Assembly: GCA_038534295.1 (NCBI GenBank)
Contig: JBCAXA010000002.1
Location: 496,001-560,000, forward strand
Source: JBCAXA01 sp038534295
GTDB lineage: Bacteria > Pseudomonadota > Gammaproteobacteria > Steroidobacterales > Woeseiaceae
DNA: 64,000 bases
Direction: 5' to 3'
Made by a program: the position numbers and the translations under genes. How positions within the stretch are numbered: position 1 is the first letter of the stretch; the number at the start of each line of letters is the position of its first letter. This document shows, one piece after another, positions 8,521 to 17,372 of this stretch. The notes under the pieces are model-generated. The model saw nothing but the letters and a program-made list of their open reading frames with translations. It was not told the DNA's origin and searched no databases.

Positions 8521-8557
8521 TTAGTTATTTATAGGACTATTATAATCCTATAACTAA
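8521..8557. repeat. AT-rich inverted repeat (operator or promoter candidate)
   Basis: TTAGTTAT...AGGA on the left pairs with TCCTATAACTAA on the right around a nine-base centre, with a four-base TTAT insertion in the left arm. It lies in the AT-rich block and contains TATAAT-like sequences on both strands, so it may be the divergent promoter/operator of etfBA and the aminotransferase. Confidence 0.4.
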
Positions 8558-8674
8558 CATAAAATTCCTAACTGAACTGACCCAGCCGTTGCGTTTTGCA
8601 GCGCGGCCTTTCAGACTAACGACTCGCTGCTTGAGGGGCTAGGCGAGCCCTTAGACAGCACGGCAACGGCGTTT

Positions 8675-8758
8675 TGCAGTACTCCGAGCAAGCTCTTTTT
8701 AGGGGTCTGACGTCGGCACACGAACTCTTTGCTTGTTCGCGAGCAGTACTGTGAGCAA
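8675..8758. repeat. Two direct copies of GCAGTACTnnGAGCAAG
   Basis: Near-identical 17-mers lie 65 or so bases apart, at about 8676-8692 and 8743-8759, differing at two central bases. They do not sit in a recognisable gene. They could mark a duplicated protein-binding site or the ends of a small inserted element. Confidence 0.35.
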
Positions 8759-8770
8759 GTCGCCAGGCTC

Positions 8771-8797
8771 GGTTTGATGTCCCTAGGACATCGAACC
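8771..8797. repeat. 27-base inverted repeat
   Basis: GGTTTGATGTCC, centre CTA, GGACATCGAACC: eleven of twelve positions pair. There is no T run, so it is not a terminator. It forms a group with the inverted repeats at 8825-8856 and 8889-8915. Confidence 0.45.
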
Positions 8798-8824
8798 AGT
8801 AATCCGCAATATCTCCGTGCGGAC

Positions 8825-8856
8825 CTGCCCGGGCAGGGTACCCATCTGCCCGGGCA
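8825..8856. repeat. Two palindromes with core TGCCCGGGCA
   Basis: CTGCCCGGGCAG at 8825-8836 and TGCCCGGGCA at 8847-8856 are separated by a short GGTACC-containing spacer. Each is a perfect palindrome, and the pair can also fold on each other. Tandem spacing of about two helical turns suits a dimeric regulator, or a repeated element. Confidence 0.45.
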
Positions 8857-8888
8857 ACCTCTCTTTTCGCGACAACAGCGGTTGCGCA

Positions 8889-8915
8889 CCCCGAGTATCG
8901 ACTGCAGACTCGGGG
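8889..8915. repeat. Inverted repeat just upstream of the aminotransferase gene
   Basis: CCCCGAGT and ACTCGGGG form a perfect 8-bp stem around an 11-base loop, ending 28 bases before the ATG at 8944. It may be a leader hairpin or regulator site of that gene. Confidence 0.4.
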
Positions 8916-8943
8916 CATCTTGAGCAATACCTAGACGCAGCCA

Positions 8944-10185
8944 ATGCCAACGTCTTCCGTACCCGCCAGCCGGCGACTCGACAACGTGCGCTACGAAATC
9001 CGCGGCGGCTTGGCACGCCGGGCGCATGCACTCGAGAAGCGCGGCTACGAGGTAGTGCACCTGAACATCGGTAATCCCGGTCGCTTCGGTTTTCGCACGC
9101 CGGAGACCATGCGCCTGGCGATGATTGAGAATCTCGCCCAGTCCGAGGCGTATTGTCACCAGAAAGGCATATTCCCGGCACGTGAAGCCGTGGTCATGCA
9201 GCAGCAGAGCCGCGGCATTATGGATGTCGTCGCCGATAACGTGTTCATCGGCAATGGCGTCAGCGAGCTCATCGATCTGACCTTGCGGGCGTTGCTCGAT
9301 CCCGGCGACGAAGTCTTGGTGCCGAGTCCGGACTATCCACTGTGGACTGCGGCCGTAACCCTCAACGGCGGGCGCGCCGTCCACTATCCGTGTCCCGTCG
9401 AACAGGGCTTCGAACCGGACGTCGCGGCGATCGAAGCGCGCATCACGCCAGCCACTCGCGCGATCGTCGTCATAAACCCGAACAACCCGAGCGGCGCGGT
9501 GTACAAGCGCGAGACCCTTGCGCAAATTGCCGAATTGGCGGAGCGCCACCGCTTGGTCGTCATGGCGGACGAAATCTACGATTCCATGCTGTACGAGGAC
9601 GCGACATTCGTGCCGATGGCATCGTTGGTGCGCGGCACGCTCTGCGCGAGCTACAGCGGTTTGTCGAAGGTGTATCGAGCCTGTGGCTACCGCGTCGGTT
9701 GGTGTGCATTCAGTGGCGATACCGACGGGTCTCGGTCCTACCTCGAGGGGCTGGAGTTATTGGCGGCGCTGCGTCTTTGTAGCAATGTGCCGGGGCAATG
9801 GGCCGTGCAGACGGCGTTAGGCGGCTACCAGAGCATTGGCGAGCTGATTCGGCCAGGCGGGCGGCTGTACGAATCGCGTGCGGCTGTTCTCGATGCCGTT
9901 GCCAGCAGCGATTATCTGACGGTCGTTGCACCGGCCGGCGCCTTGTACGCGTTTATCGGCGTCAACCAAGAACGCTTGCCGCAATTTGACGATCAGCAGT
10001 TCGCGGCCGAACTGTTGGAGCATCGCCATGTACTGCTGGCACCGGGCACGAGCTTCAACACGGACTACAATACGCATTTCCGTATTACGCTGTTGCCCGA
10101 GGCGGTTGTCCTCGGTGATGTTTTTGAGCGAATTGAGAGTACGCTTCGCGACATTGATGCGCGACCGGCTGTGCGGTCGGCGTAA
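8944..10185 (+). CDS. alaA: AlaA-like alanine/pyruvate aminotransferase (class I/II PLP enzyme)
   Basis: 413 residues. Long stretches match E. coli AlaA: YEIRG near the start, LNIGNPGRFGF, the quasi-identical IGNGVSELI and VPSPDYPLWTAAV, INPNNPSGAVY, and ADEIYDSMLYED. The PLP-binding lysine is at about residue 242 in SGLSKVYRACGYRVGW. It transfers the amino group of glutamate to pyruvate, giving alanine. It begins a rightward group with the recombination genes, but a metabolic link is not apparent. Confidence 0.92.
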   Translation: MPTSSVPASRRLDNVRYEIRGGLARRAHALEKRGYEVVHLNIGNPGRFGFRTPETMRLAMIENLAQSEAYCHQKGIFPAREAVVMQQQSRGIMDVVADNVFIGNGVSELIDLTLRALLDPGDEVLVPSPDYPLWTAAVTLNGGRAVHYPCPVEQGFEPDVAAIEARITPATRAIVVINPNNPSGAVYKRETLAQIAELAERHRLVVMADEIYDSMLYEDATFVPMASLVRGTLCASYSGLSKVYRACGYRVGWCAFSGDTDGSRSYLEGLELLAALRLCSNVPGQWAVQTALGGYQSIGELIRPGGRLYESRAAVLDAVASSDYLTVVAPAGALYAFIGVNQERLPQFDDQQFAAELLEHRHVLLAPGTSFNTDYNTHFRITLLPEAVVLGDVFERIESTLRDIDARPAVRSA

Positions 10186-10197
10186 CTTGCACTGCCG

Positions 10198-12780
10198 GTG
10201 ACCGGCTATCTGCCGGACGAGCCCGTCGTTCTGTGCCGCGGGCGCAGCCTTGCTCGTTCGATCGTCGAGCGATCCTCACGACAGGCGCTAATTGACGATC
10301 GCCGCGCCTGGGTGAGTCCCGCGGTTTTCCCGCTCGATACCTACCTGCGTCGCGCTTGGGCGCGGTTCGGCGCTTTTCTCGATGGCCGACGCCTGCTGAG
10401 CGACAGTCAGGCACGGATCTTGTTTCAGCGCGCCGCTCGGCAAGTGGCGAGCGAAGTTGATGCGGACGGGGTCGCAGATGCCGCCGATGCGCTGTACCGC
10501 AGTTTCCGTTTGGCCAACGACTGGTGTATTCCCGGTGCGCGTCTTGCGGCTAGCGCCGACAGCGCGGACCAACGAATTCTGGCCGCTGCGGCGCACCAGT
10601 ATCGCGGCGAATTGGCGGCGAACGGCTGGATTGATTCGGTCGAGCTGCCGGCTGCGCTTGCGAGCATAGACTGGCCCGCCAGAGAGCTGCCGGCCGGCGG
10701 TTTCGAGTTGGCCGGGTTTCTGAACTTCACACCGACACAGGAGCGGCTGTTTGCGGCGTGGCGCGCCGCCGGCTGCTCCGTCGAAGCCCGCCGCGCCATC
10801 GCACCGCAGCAACAGCACCGCTGGGCGTTGCCCGCCGACGATCGCACCGAGCTCATCGCGGCGGGCCGCTGGGCGCGAGCATTGCTCGAGGTCCGGCCGG
10901 CAACGCGCGTGGCAATCGTCGTTCCAGGGCTCGCGGGCGACAGCGAACGCGCCACCGCATTGATTGCCGATGGCTTACAGCCGGGCTGGCAGCTCGACTC
11001 TGCCCAGGTGGACTGGCACGTTTCATTCGGCAAACCGCTTGGCGCATATCCGCTGATCGCGGCGCTGGTTAGGCCGCTCGTGACTCTGCTCGAGGCCGTT
11101 GCCGTGACGAGCATGAGCCGCCTGTTGCTCGACGGTGCACTGTGGCCGGCGGCGGCGCAGCCAGCGCTCGCGCTCGTCGAGCGATCGCTTCGGGAGCGGC
11201 CGGAACGACGTTGGCGGGTGAGCGAGCTCACGACGTCGGTCGAGCGCACGACGCCGGCTGGACAGGTGCTCGATGCGTTGGCGGCGGTCGAGGCCGAGCT
11301 GCGCGAGTTCGGTGACGTAAACACCCCACAGCACTGGGCCGGTCGCCTTGCCGATGCCGGCGATCGCTTGCTTGCGTTGCGTGAGCGCTCAATTGACAGC
11401 ATCGAGCATCAGCTGCTCAATGCCTGGCGCGACAGTCTGAATGCATTGGCGAATCTCGATGCGGTAGAGCCACGTATGAGTGGTCGTCGGGCTGTGACCG
11501 CTTGGCAGTGGCTGCTCGGGAACACCCTTTTTCAGACCGAGAATACTGGCACCCGTGTCGATATCGTCGGTCCGCTCGAAGCGATTGGTCATCGCTACGA
11601 CGCGCTGTGGTTCGCGCGGCTCGACGAGCAGCACTGGCCACCGGTCACGCAAGCGAGTCCTTTTATTGGCCGCGTTCTGCAGAGCGAATTCGGTATGCCG
11701 GGCACCGATTTGCTGACCGACCGGCAATTTGCGACCGACCTCTTGACCACCGTGATCGCAGGAGCGGACGAGGTCGTGACGAGCGCGGCACAGCGCATTG
11801 GCGATCTACCGGCGCGACCCGCAGGGCTCGCGTTGCGACGTTGGCCAGTTGACGGACCGTCCTCGACGCCGCTAGCGCTGTCGCGATTTTCGCGACGCGA
11901 GCATCCAGACGTCGTTGCGTGCGTTGACGACGACGTCCCGCTTGCCGTCGAAGAAGTGCCGAGCGGCGGCTCGGCGCTGCTGGCGACGGCGGCGGCGTCG
12001 CAGACAGCAGCGTTCATTCAACATCGGCTAGGCGCAGATCCATTGCCGACGATGACCAGCGGGCTAGGGGCACGCCAACGTGGCATTGCGTTGCACCGGG
12101 CTGCCGAGCTCTGGCATCGCGCTGAACTTGACGGGCTTGAACGGCCACCGGCAACAGACATTGCACGCGCCGCGCTGGCAAGCTATCGCGGCCATCGCGA
12201 TGCGGTATTGCATCGCTTGCTGGACGCTGAGGAGCGTCGCATCGTCGAAATTCTCGGCGGTCTCAAACGCTTTGATGAGGCCCGGCCGGCGCACGTTATC
12301 GCCGCACTCGAGCAGACGTTCGAGTACCGTCTGGGCGGCTTGTCACTCCGGCTGAGAATCGATCGGCTCGACCGCGTGGCCGGCCGTGCCGTTTTGATCG
12401 ACTACAAGAGCGGTGCGAACCTAAAAAGCGTGCTGCACAAAGCGTCAGGCCTACCGCACGAGCTGCAGCTGGCAATCTATGGACTGGCGCTGCGCCAGCA
12501 CCAAGCCGACGTCGATATTGCGGCGCTGGCGGTGCTGCGCTTACACACGCGCGGCATCGTTGCCAGTGGCTTCGCGTTTGGGGACGCTGTGTTGCCCGTC
12601 AAGCCGACAGCGTCGCAACCGACGGCGCTGCTCGACGCGTGGGATCAGCAGATGCAGGCCATCGGAGCGGCGTTTGAACGCGGTGAACTCGCCTTCGATC
12701 CGAGCGAGGTCGCTGACCCCGACTGGTTTTTGCTGCGGCCCCTCGTGGGCGCTTATTGTCAGCCGGCGCAAGCGCCATGA
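10198..12780 (+). CDS. TIGR03623-type DNA repair protein with PD-(D/E)XK nuclease domain (AddB-like)
   Basis: 860 residues from a GTG start, 12 bases after the aminotransferase. The N-terminal half resembles a degenerate helicase-like scaffold of the AddB/TIGR03623 type. The C-terminal part holds a RecB-type nuclease motif (RGIALHRAAELWHRAEL, then LRIDRLDRVAGRAVLIDYKSGANLKSVL) with the Asp and the Tyr-Lys of PD-(D/E)XK enzymes. It is paired with the helicase that follows, overlapping it by ATGA. Together they probably process double-strand breaks in place of RecBCD. Confidence 0.85.
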   Translation: MTGYLPDEPVVLCRGRSLARSIVERSSRQALIDDRRAWVSPAVFPLDTYLRRAWARFGAFLDGRRLLSDSQARILFQRAARQVASEVDADGVADAADALYRSFRLANDWCIPGARLAASADSADQRILAAAAHQYRGELAANGWIDSVELPAALASIDWPARELPAGGFELAGFLNFTPTQERLFAAWRAAGCSVEARRAIAPQQQHRWALPADDRTELIAAGRWARALLEVRPATRVAIVVPGLAGDSERATALIADGLQPGWQLDSAQVDWHVSFGKPLGAYPLIAALVRPLVTLLEAVAVTSMSRLLLDGALWPAAAQPALALVERSLRERPERRWRVSELTTSVERTTPAGQVLDALAAVEAELREFGDVNTPQHWAGRLADAGDRLLALRERSIDSIEHQLLNAWRDSLNALANLDAVEPRMSGRRAVTAWQWLLGNTLFQTENTGTRVDIVGPLEAIGHRYDALWFARLDEQHWPPVTQASPFIGRVLQSEFGMPGTDLLTDRQFATDLLTTVIAGADEVVTSAAQRIGDLPARPAGLALRRWPVDGPSSTPLALSRFSRREHPDVVACVDDDVPLAVEEVPSGGSALLATAAASQTAAFIQHRLGADPLPTMTSGLGARQRGIALHRAAELWHRAELDGLERPPATDIARAALASYRGHRDAVLHRLLDAEERRIVEILGGLKRFDEARPAHVIAALEQTFEYRLGGLSLRLRIDRLDRVAGRAVLIDYKSGANLKSVLHKASGLPHELQLAIYGLALRQHQADVDIAALAVLRLHTRGIVASGFAFGDAVLPVKPTASQPTALLDAWDQQMQAIGAAFERGELAFDPSEVADPDWFLLRPLVGAYCQPAQAP

Positions 12781-15700
12781 GTGCGGTTGATGCTGCCGCT
12801 CGAGAGCGAGCGCTCGATGTTACGACGAGCTTTCATGTTCAAGCGCCGGCAGGCTCCGGCAAGACTGAGTTGTTGGTGCAGCGACTGCTAGCGCTGCTGG
12901 CCACCGTCGAGCGGCCTGACGCGATACTGGCGATTACGTTCACGCGCAAAGCCGCCGGCGAGATGGCCGAGCGCGTTGCCGATGCGTTCGGGCCGCTACG
13001 CAGCATGCCAGTCGACGAGTTGCCAGCACATCGCCGGCTGACCCGCGCGTTGGCTGATCGGGTTTACGAGCACGCGCAGACGCTGGGCTGGCCGTTGCCA
13101 GATACGGTCGAGCAGCTGAACATCATGACGCTCGATGCTCTCCATCGGCAGCTCGCGATGCGAGCGCCGCTGACGAGTCGGCTGGCGTTGGCGGCAGAAC
13201 CGGTCAGCGGACCGGCGGCTACCGAAGTCTATCGGCGCGCGGCGCTGCGCTTGTTGGAGCGCTTACCCAGCACGGGTGATGACGTTGACTGCCTTAACGA
13301 GGTTATCGCGCACTTCGATCACGATATCGAGGCGTGGTTGACGGGCATGGCCGCGCTGCTCGAGACCCGCGAGCATTGGTTGCCGCTCATCGGGGTTGTC
13401 GAGCGCGCTGATACAGCTCAGTTGCGCGCCACTATTGAGGATGCGCTCGCGCACTTTGTAGCGACGCGACTCGAGGCGTGCGACCACGCCATTGGCGATC
13501 TGCGCAGCGAACTCGACGGCGCACTGCAGGCCGCTGCTGACCGCTTTGCCGCGCTCACGGCGTTACCCGACCTCATGGATCTTGCGACGCACGCGGCCGT
13601 GCCACCGCCGTCGGCAGACGCACTCCAAGCATGGCGCGGGTTGGCGCGACTGCTGCTTACCGACAAAAACACGCCGCGCAAAACGGTCAACGCGAAACTC
13701 GGCTTTCCGCCTGGCGATCGCGCTAGCAAGGATCGCTTCAGCCAGTTGCTCGCAGACTTTGCCACGCAACCGGCGCTGATCGACGCCATGATCGAGGTGC
13801 GTGGGCTGCCGCCGTGCCGCTTCGAGGATCCGCAGTGGCAGGCGGCGGCGGCGCTGTTTGAGCTGCTGCCCCATCTCGTGGTCGAACTGCAATTTGAGTT
13901 TCAGGCCTCCGGTGTCGTCGACTACGCCGAGCTGGCGCGCGCCGGACGGGCAGCGCTTGCGAGCGATGATGAGGTTGGCGATGCAGCGCTGGCGCTGGAT
14001 TTTCGGCTACAGCACGTCCTGATCGATGAAATGCAAGACACGTCGGTGTCTCAATACGTGTTGCTGGAGCGCTTGACTGCCGGCTGGTCCGACGGGGACG
14101 GAAGAACCGTGTTTGTCGTCGGCGATCCAATGCAATCAATCTATCGGTTTCGGCAAGCCGACGTGGGTCGCTTCGTGCGCTTGCGAGAGACTGGCCTGCC
14201 GACCGTGCCGTTGCAGTCGCTGCAACTGACAACAAACTTCCGCTCCGATCCAGCGATTGTTGCTTGGTGCAACGAGACTTTCGCCAACGTCTTCCCGCCG
14301 CGCGACAACGAACGCGCTGGCGCCGTCCGGTTTCAGGCCTCCAGCGCCGCACGCCGTGCCGCGGCCGAGGCAGGCGTCGCCGTACATCCGCTCGTCGATG
14401 CCGCGGCGACCGACGAAGCCGCGTGCGTGGCCGCCATCGTCGCCGATGAGCTCGCTCGGGGCTGTCAGGACATCGCAATTCTCGTTAGGGCCCGCGCGCA
14501 TGTTGCTGCGCTAACCAGTGCGCTCGCCGAACGCGCCATCGATCACACCGCTGTTGAGATCGATCGCTTGCTCGATTCGGAAATCGGCGCGCGGCTGCAC
14601 GCGTTGACCTGCGCGCTGCTGCACGACGCCGATCGGCTCGCCTGGCTCGGTGTGCTGCGCCAACCGCCATTCGGTTTATCGCTGGCAGAATTGCGCGACT
14701 TGACGATCAACGACCGCGACACACCGGTGCGTGTGTTGCTCGCCGATCCCGACCGACGACGGCGACTGCCCGCTGATCGCCAGGCGTTGATCGAGCGCTT
14801 CACGGAGAAGCTGTGCGCCGTGCGCGCTGCCCCGCGCGCGTCGCTCGCCGAACGGGTCGAGCGATTGTGGCTCGAGTTCGATGGCCCGGACTGGGTCAGC
14901 GACGATGCGGACCTGCTGACGGCTGATGCGTATTTCGACGCGCTGCGCGACACCGCGCCGACCGATGTCGTGTTGGACCCGGTTGCACTGACTCAGCGCT
15001 TGTTGGACGCGCGGTCGTCGAACTACGGAAATACCGATTCGCGTGTGCAGGTGCTGACGATGCACAAAGCGAAAGGGCTGGAGTTTGATAGCGTCATTCT
15101 TCCTGGGCTCGGTCGGGCCGGGGGCACGGACCGCGCCGCGCCGCTGAACTGGTTGAGCCTTGCCGACGATCGCGACGGTGCTGTATTGCTGGCGCTGCAG
15201 GCCACGCGCCGCAGCGAGGAACGTGACCCGCAACACGCCTTCGTTGCCCGGGTTGGCCAGGCCCAGGTTGCGAATGAGCGCCTGCGCCTGCTGTATGTCG
15301 CCTGCACGCGCGCGCGGGAGCGTTTGCACCTAGTCGGGTCGGTAGCGCGCGATCGACGAGGTCAATCGCGACCGGCTGCACGCAGTTTGCTCGACGCGCT
15401 TTGGCCGGCGCTCGCGCCACGCTACGCCGACATTGACGCACCGGCGCGTGAGAGCGGCGCCGATGTCGCGCCCTGGCTGCAGCCCGGTACGTTGCGAGCA
15501 ACGGCAAGCCAACGGCGCGTGAGCCCGCACGCGCTGCCGGAAGCGCCCGCTGCATTGCTGCCGGTTCCGCTGGCTGAAGCGGTTGAATACTGTTGGGCCG
15601 GCAACACGGCACGGATCGTCGGCACAGCCGTGCACCGTTGGCTGGATTTGCTGGCGCAACGAGGTTCGCTTGAGGCCGCGCAGGCGTGGTACGAGGCGCA

Positions 15701-16127
15701 GCATTCGGCGGTACGTGCCGAGATGGCCGAGACCGGATTACGAGGCCGTGCGCTGGATGCCGCCGTACAGCGATTCAATGCAGCTGTGCGGCGGAGCTTG
15801 GCCGATGAGCGCGGTCGCTGGGTGTTGTTCGGTCCGCATCGGCGCAGCGCCACTGAGCTCGCGGTCACTGGCATGATCGACGGCACCTTACGCAACGTCG
15901 TGCTCGATCGCTGTTTCGAAACCCGCGACGGCGAACACTGGATCGTCGACTACAAGACATCGAGTCACGAGGGCGGCGCCATTGAGACGTTTCTGGCGCA
16001 GGAGGTCGAGCGCTATCGTCCGCAACTCGACGGCTACCGCCAAGTCTATGCGGAGCTTACCGGCGCTGTCCCTCGAACGGCGTTGTACTACCCGCTACTC
16101 GGCCGCTTTATCGAAGTGTCAGTCTAG
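12777..16127 (+). CDS. UvrD/AddA-like ATP-dependent helicase-nuclease
   Basis: 1116 residues. I choose ATG 12777, which overlaps the upstream stop as ATGA. SF1 motifs are intact and in order: Walker A (APAGSGKTELL, about 25-35), ITFTRKAAGEM, motif II (VLIDEMQDTSVSQ, near 420), motif III (VVGDPMQSIYRFRQADV), TNFRS, motif V (VLTMHKAKGLEFDSVILPGL) and motif VI (LLYVACTRARERLHLVG). The C-terminus carries a RecB-type nuclease (VGTAVHRWLD and HWIVDYKTS). The DEMQDT in place of DExQDT is a mild variant. Its role is recombinational repair with the preceding protein. Confidence 0.92.
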   Translation: MSAVDAAARERALDVTTSFHVQAPAGSGKTELLVQRLLALLATVERPDAILAITFTRKAAGEMAERVADAFGPLRSMPVDELPAHRRLTRALADRVYEHAQTLGWPLPDTVEQLNIMTLDALHRQLAMRAPLTSRLALAAEPVSGPAATEVYRRAALRLLERLPSTGDDVDCLNEVIAHFDHDIEAWLTGMAALLETREHWLPLIGVVERADTAQLRATIEDALAHFVATRLEACDHAIGDLRSELDGALQAAADRFAALTALPDLMDLATHAAVPPPSADALQAWRGLARLLLTDKNTPRKTVNAKLGFPPGDRASKDRFSQLLADFATQPALIDAMIEVRGLPPCRFEDPQWQAAAALFELLPHLVVELQFEFQASGVVDYAELARAGRAALASDDEVGDAALALDFRLQHVLIDEMQDTSVSQYVLLERLTAGWSDGDGRTVFVVGDPMQSIYRFRQADVGRFVRLRETGLPTVPLQSLQLTTNFRSDPAIVAWCNETFANVFPPRDNERAGAVRFQASSAARRAAAEAGVAVHPLVDAAATDEAACVAAIVADELARGCQDIAILVRARAHVAALTSALAERAIDHTAVEIDRLLDSEIGARLHALTCALLHDADRLAWLGVLRQPPFGLSLAELRDLTINDRDTPVRVLLADPDRRRRLPADRQALIERFTEKLCAVRAAPRASLAERVERLWLEFDGPDWVSDDADLLTADAYFDALRDTAPTDVVLDPVALTQRLLDARSSNYGNTDSRVQVLTMHKAKGLEFDSVILPGLGRAGGTDRAAPLNWLSLADDRDGAVLLALQATRRSEERDPQHAFVARVGQAQVANERLRLLYVACTRARERLHLVGSVARDRRGQSRPAARSLLDALWPALAPRYADIDAPARESGADVAPWLQPGTLRATASQRRVSPHALPEAPAALLPVPLAEAVEYCWAGNTARIVGTAVHRWLDLLAQRGSLEAAQAWYEAQHSAVRAEMAETGLRGRALDAAVQRFNAAVRRSLADERGRWVLFGPHRRSATELAVTGMIDGTLRNVVLDRCFETRDGEHWIVDYKTSSHEGGAIETFLAQEVERYRPQLDGYRQVYAELTGAVPRTALYYPLLGRFIEVSV

Positions 16128-16865
16128 ACTGCCCTCGAATTGCAGTTCATGAAACCCATTTGCGTCGGCCGGACCCAAGAACACCAGTCCCTGACGTAGC
16201 TCCGGCGGCGCGTTCGGGCGAGCGCGGACCTGACCGTCGAGTTGGTAAGCACGCGCCGGTCCCAACGCCAGATTTGCGTTCACCTCTAACGGTCCGTCGC
16301 CTTGATCGCGCAGCGCGCATTCAACCGGAGGCCCGCTCTCATCGTTGCAGTCGAGCTGGAAACCACCAAGCGCGTACGGCGCGTTGACCGGATACCGAAG
16401 GTTGTCGATCGCGACGAAGCCGATTGCTGCGGTCAGCCCCGCGGGCGCCACCGCGAGTTTGTCGAACTGCGCGTCGATGTCGCCGAGAATCGGGCCAAGC
16501 GACGTGCTGCCGGCGATGTGCTGCAGAGCCCCGTTGATTTTTAGGTCGCGCGCCTCGAGAGCCTGGTTGCGCGTCGCAACCAGAGTGCCCGTAATGGCGC
16601 CGCCGCGCGGATAAACCTCGACCGCCGCTTCGATTCGTCCGCTGAAAAGTGCCAGCGGATCGAGACGCCAGGCGAGCGGCGCAACCGGCTCACCATTGAC
16701 CGCGAGGCGAGTGATCTGGCCGCGCCATACCGAGCCAGCGACGCCGTCGATTTCGACACCGGGCGCGTCAATGCGATCGCTAATCCAACGAGCGGGCAAG
16801 CGATAGACAACGACGCCGATGACGACGAGCAACAAGACAGCGATGATGCTTCGGAGCGACAGCAC
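16119..16865 (-). CDS. gspN: Type II secretion system protein N
   Basis: 248 residues with one N-terminal membrane helix (about 5-20), then a beta-rich periplasmic domain with the GspN features GVEIDGVAGSVWRGQITRLAVNG and PLAWRLDPLALFSGRIEAAVEV. Its end overlaps the helicase gene by nine bases, tail to tail. It is the last gene of the type II secretion group; GspN is an accessory inner-membrane protein of the system, present in only some bacteria. Confidence 0.88.
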   Translation of the reverse strand: MLSLRSIIAVLLLVVIGVVVYRLPARWISDRIDAPGVEIDGVAGSVWRGQITRLAVNGEPVAPLAWRLDPLALFSGRIEAAVEVYPRGGAITGTLVATRNQALEARDLKINGALQHIAGSTSLGPILGDIDAQFDKLAVAPAGLTAAIGFVAIDNLRYPVNAPYALGGFQLDCNDESGPPVECALRDQGDGPLEVNANLALGPARAYQLDGQVRARPNAPPELRQGLVFLGPADANGFHELQFEGSLD

Positions 16866-16892
16866 GTCAGCGTGATCGAGCGAGCGACGTTG

Positions 16893-17372
16893 CTAGAGAC
16901 GCTCGAGCGTTACGGTTGCGTCGACCCGACCACCGTCACCGCTGCCGTTGAACGACGAACTGCGCACGCCCAGATTATTGTTACGTTCGAGCTCCGCCAG
17001 CCAGGCGACTAACTGCTCGAAGGCGGCATCTTCGAAGCGCACCGTCACCGTGCTGTCGTCGGCTGACGGATTGTTGCGAACGAGCGCGCTACGAAGGTCA
17101 AAACGCCCGACCGACTGCGAGATGACAATCGCGAGCGATTGACCGGGGTTTGGGCGGGCTGCACCGCCGCTGGGCGCGGTCAGCCGGCCTTCGACGCGGC
17201 GAAGTTCGGCCAGCGTCTTGCGATCAGCCTCGATGTCGTCGGTAAGACGCGCATTGCTGGCGCTCAGCGGTGACCACACGAGGGCGTAAAAGAGCGCGAT
17301 GATGACGAATACGGCGCCGCCGAGCACCATGAGCCTCTCGCGAGGCGCCAGTTCTTCGAACCATTCCTTCAC
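16893..17372 (-). CDS. gspM: Type II secretion system protein M
   Basis: 159 residues: short cytoplasmic tail (KEWFEELAPRERLMVLGG), one membrane helix at about 16-33, coiled coil and a small periplasmic ferredoxin-like domain. This matches GspM, which partners GspL in the inner-membrane assembly platform. The start overlaps gspL by four bases. Confidence 0.9.
   Translation of the reverse strand: MKEWFEELAPRERLMVLGGAVFVIIALFYALVWSPLSASNARLTDDIEADRKTLAELRRVEGRLTAPSGGAARPNPGQSLAIVISQSVGRFDLRSALVRNNPSADDSTVTVRFEDAAFEQLVAWLAELERNNNLGVRSSSFNGSGDGGRVDATVTLERL

Larger units (their letters stand above)
8302..8943. other. Long gene-free intergenic region between etfB and the alaA-like gene
   Basis: 642 bases between divergent genes with no convincing coding sequence. 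It holds, left to right, the etfB promoter side, an A+T-rich stretch (about 8488-8575) in an otherwise GC-rich sequence, an AT-rich inverted repeat, two related copies of GCAGTACTnnGAGCAAG, and three GC-rich inverted repeats before the aminotransferase. Reading frames on the minus strand here are short or antisense to the aminotransferase and show no recognisable domain. An inserted repeat element is possible. Confidence 0.6.

Noticed and set aside
8611..9549. Long minus-strand open frame overlapping the aminotransferase
   Set aside because: It is antisense to a clearly functional gene for most of its length. The C-terminal part in the intergenic region has a Ser/Pro-rich low-complexity tail and no recognisable domain.
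10425..11402. 325-residue minus-strand frame within the AddB-like gene
   Set aside because: It is antisense, with biased Ser/Ala/Arg composition, and the opposite strand has a continuous TIGR03623-type protein.
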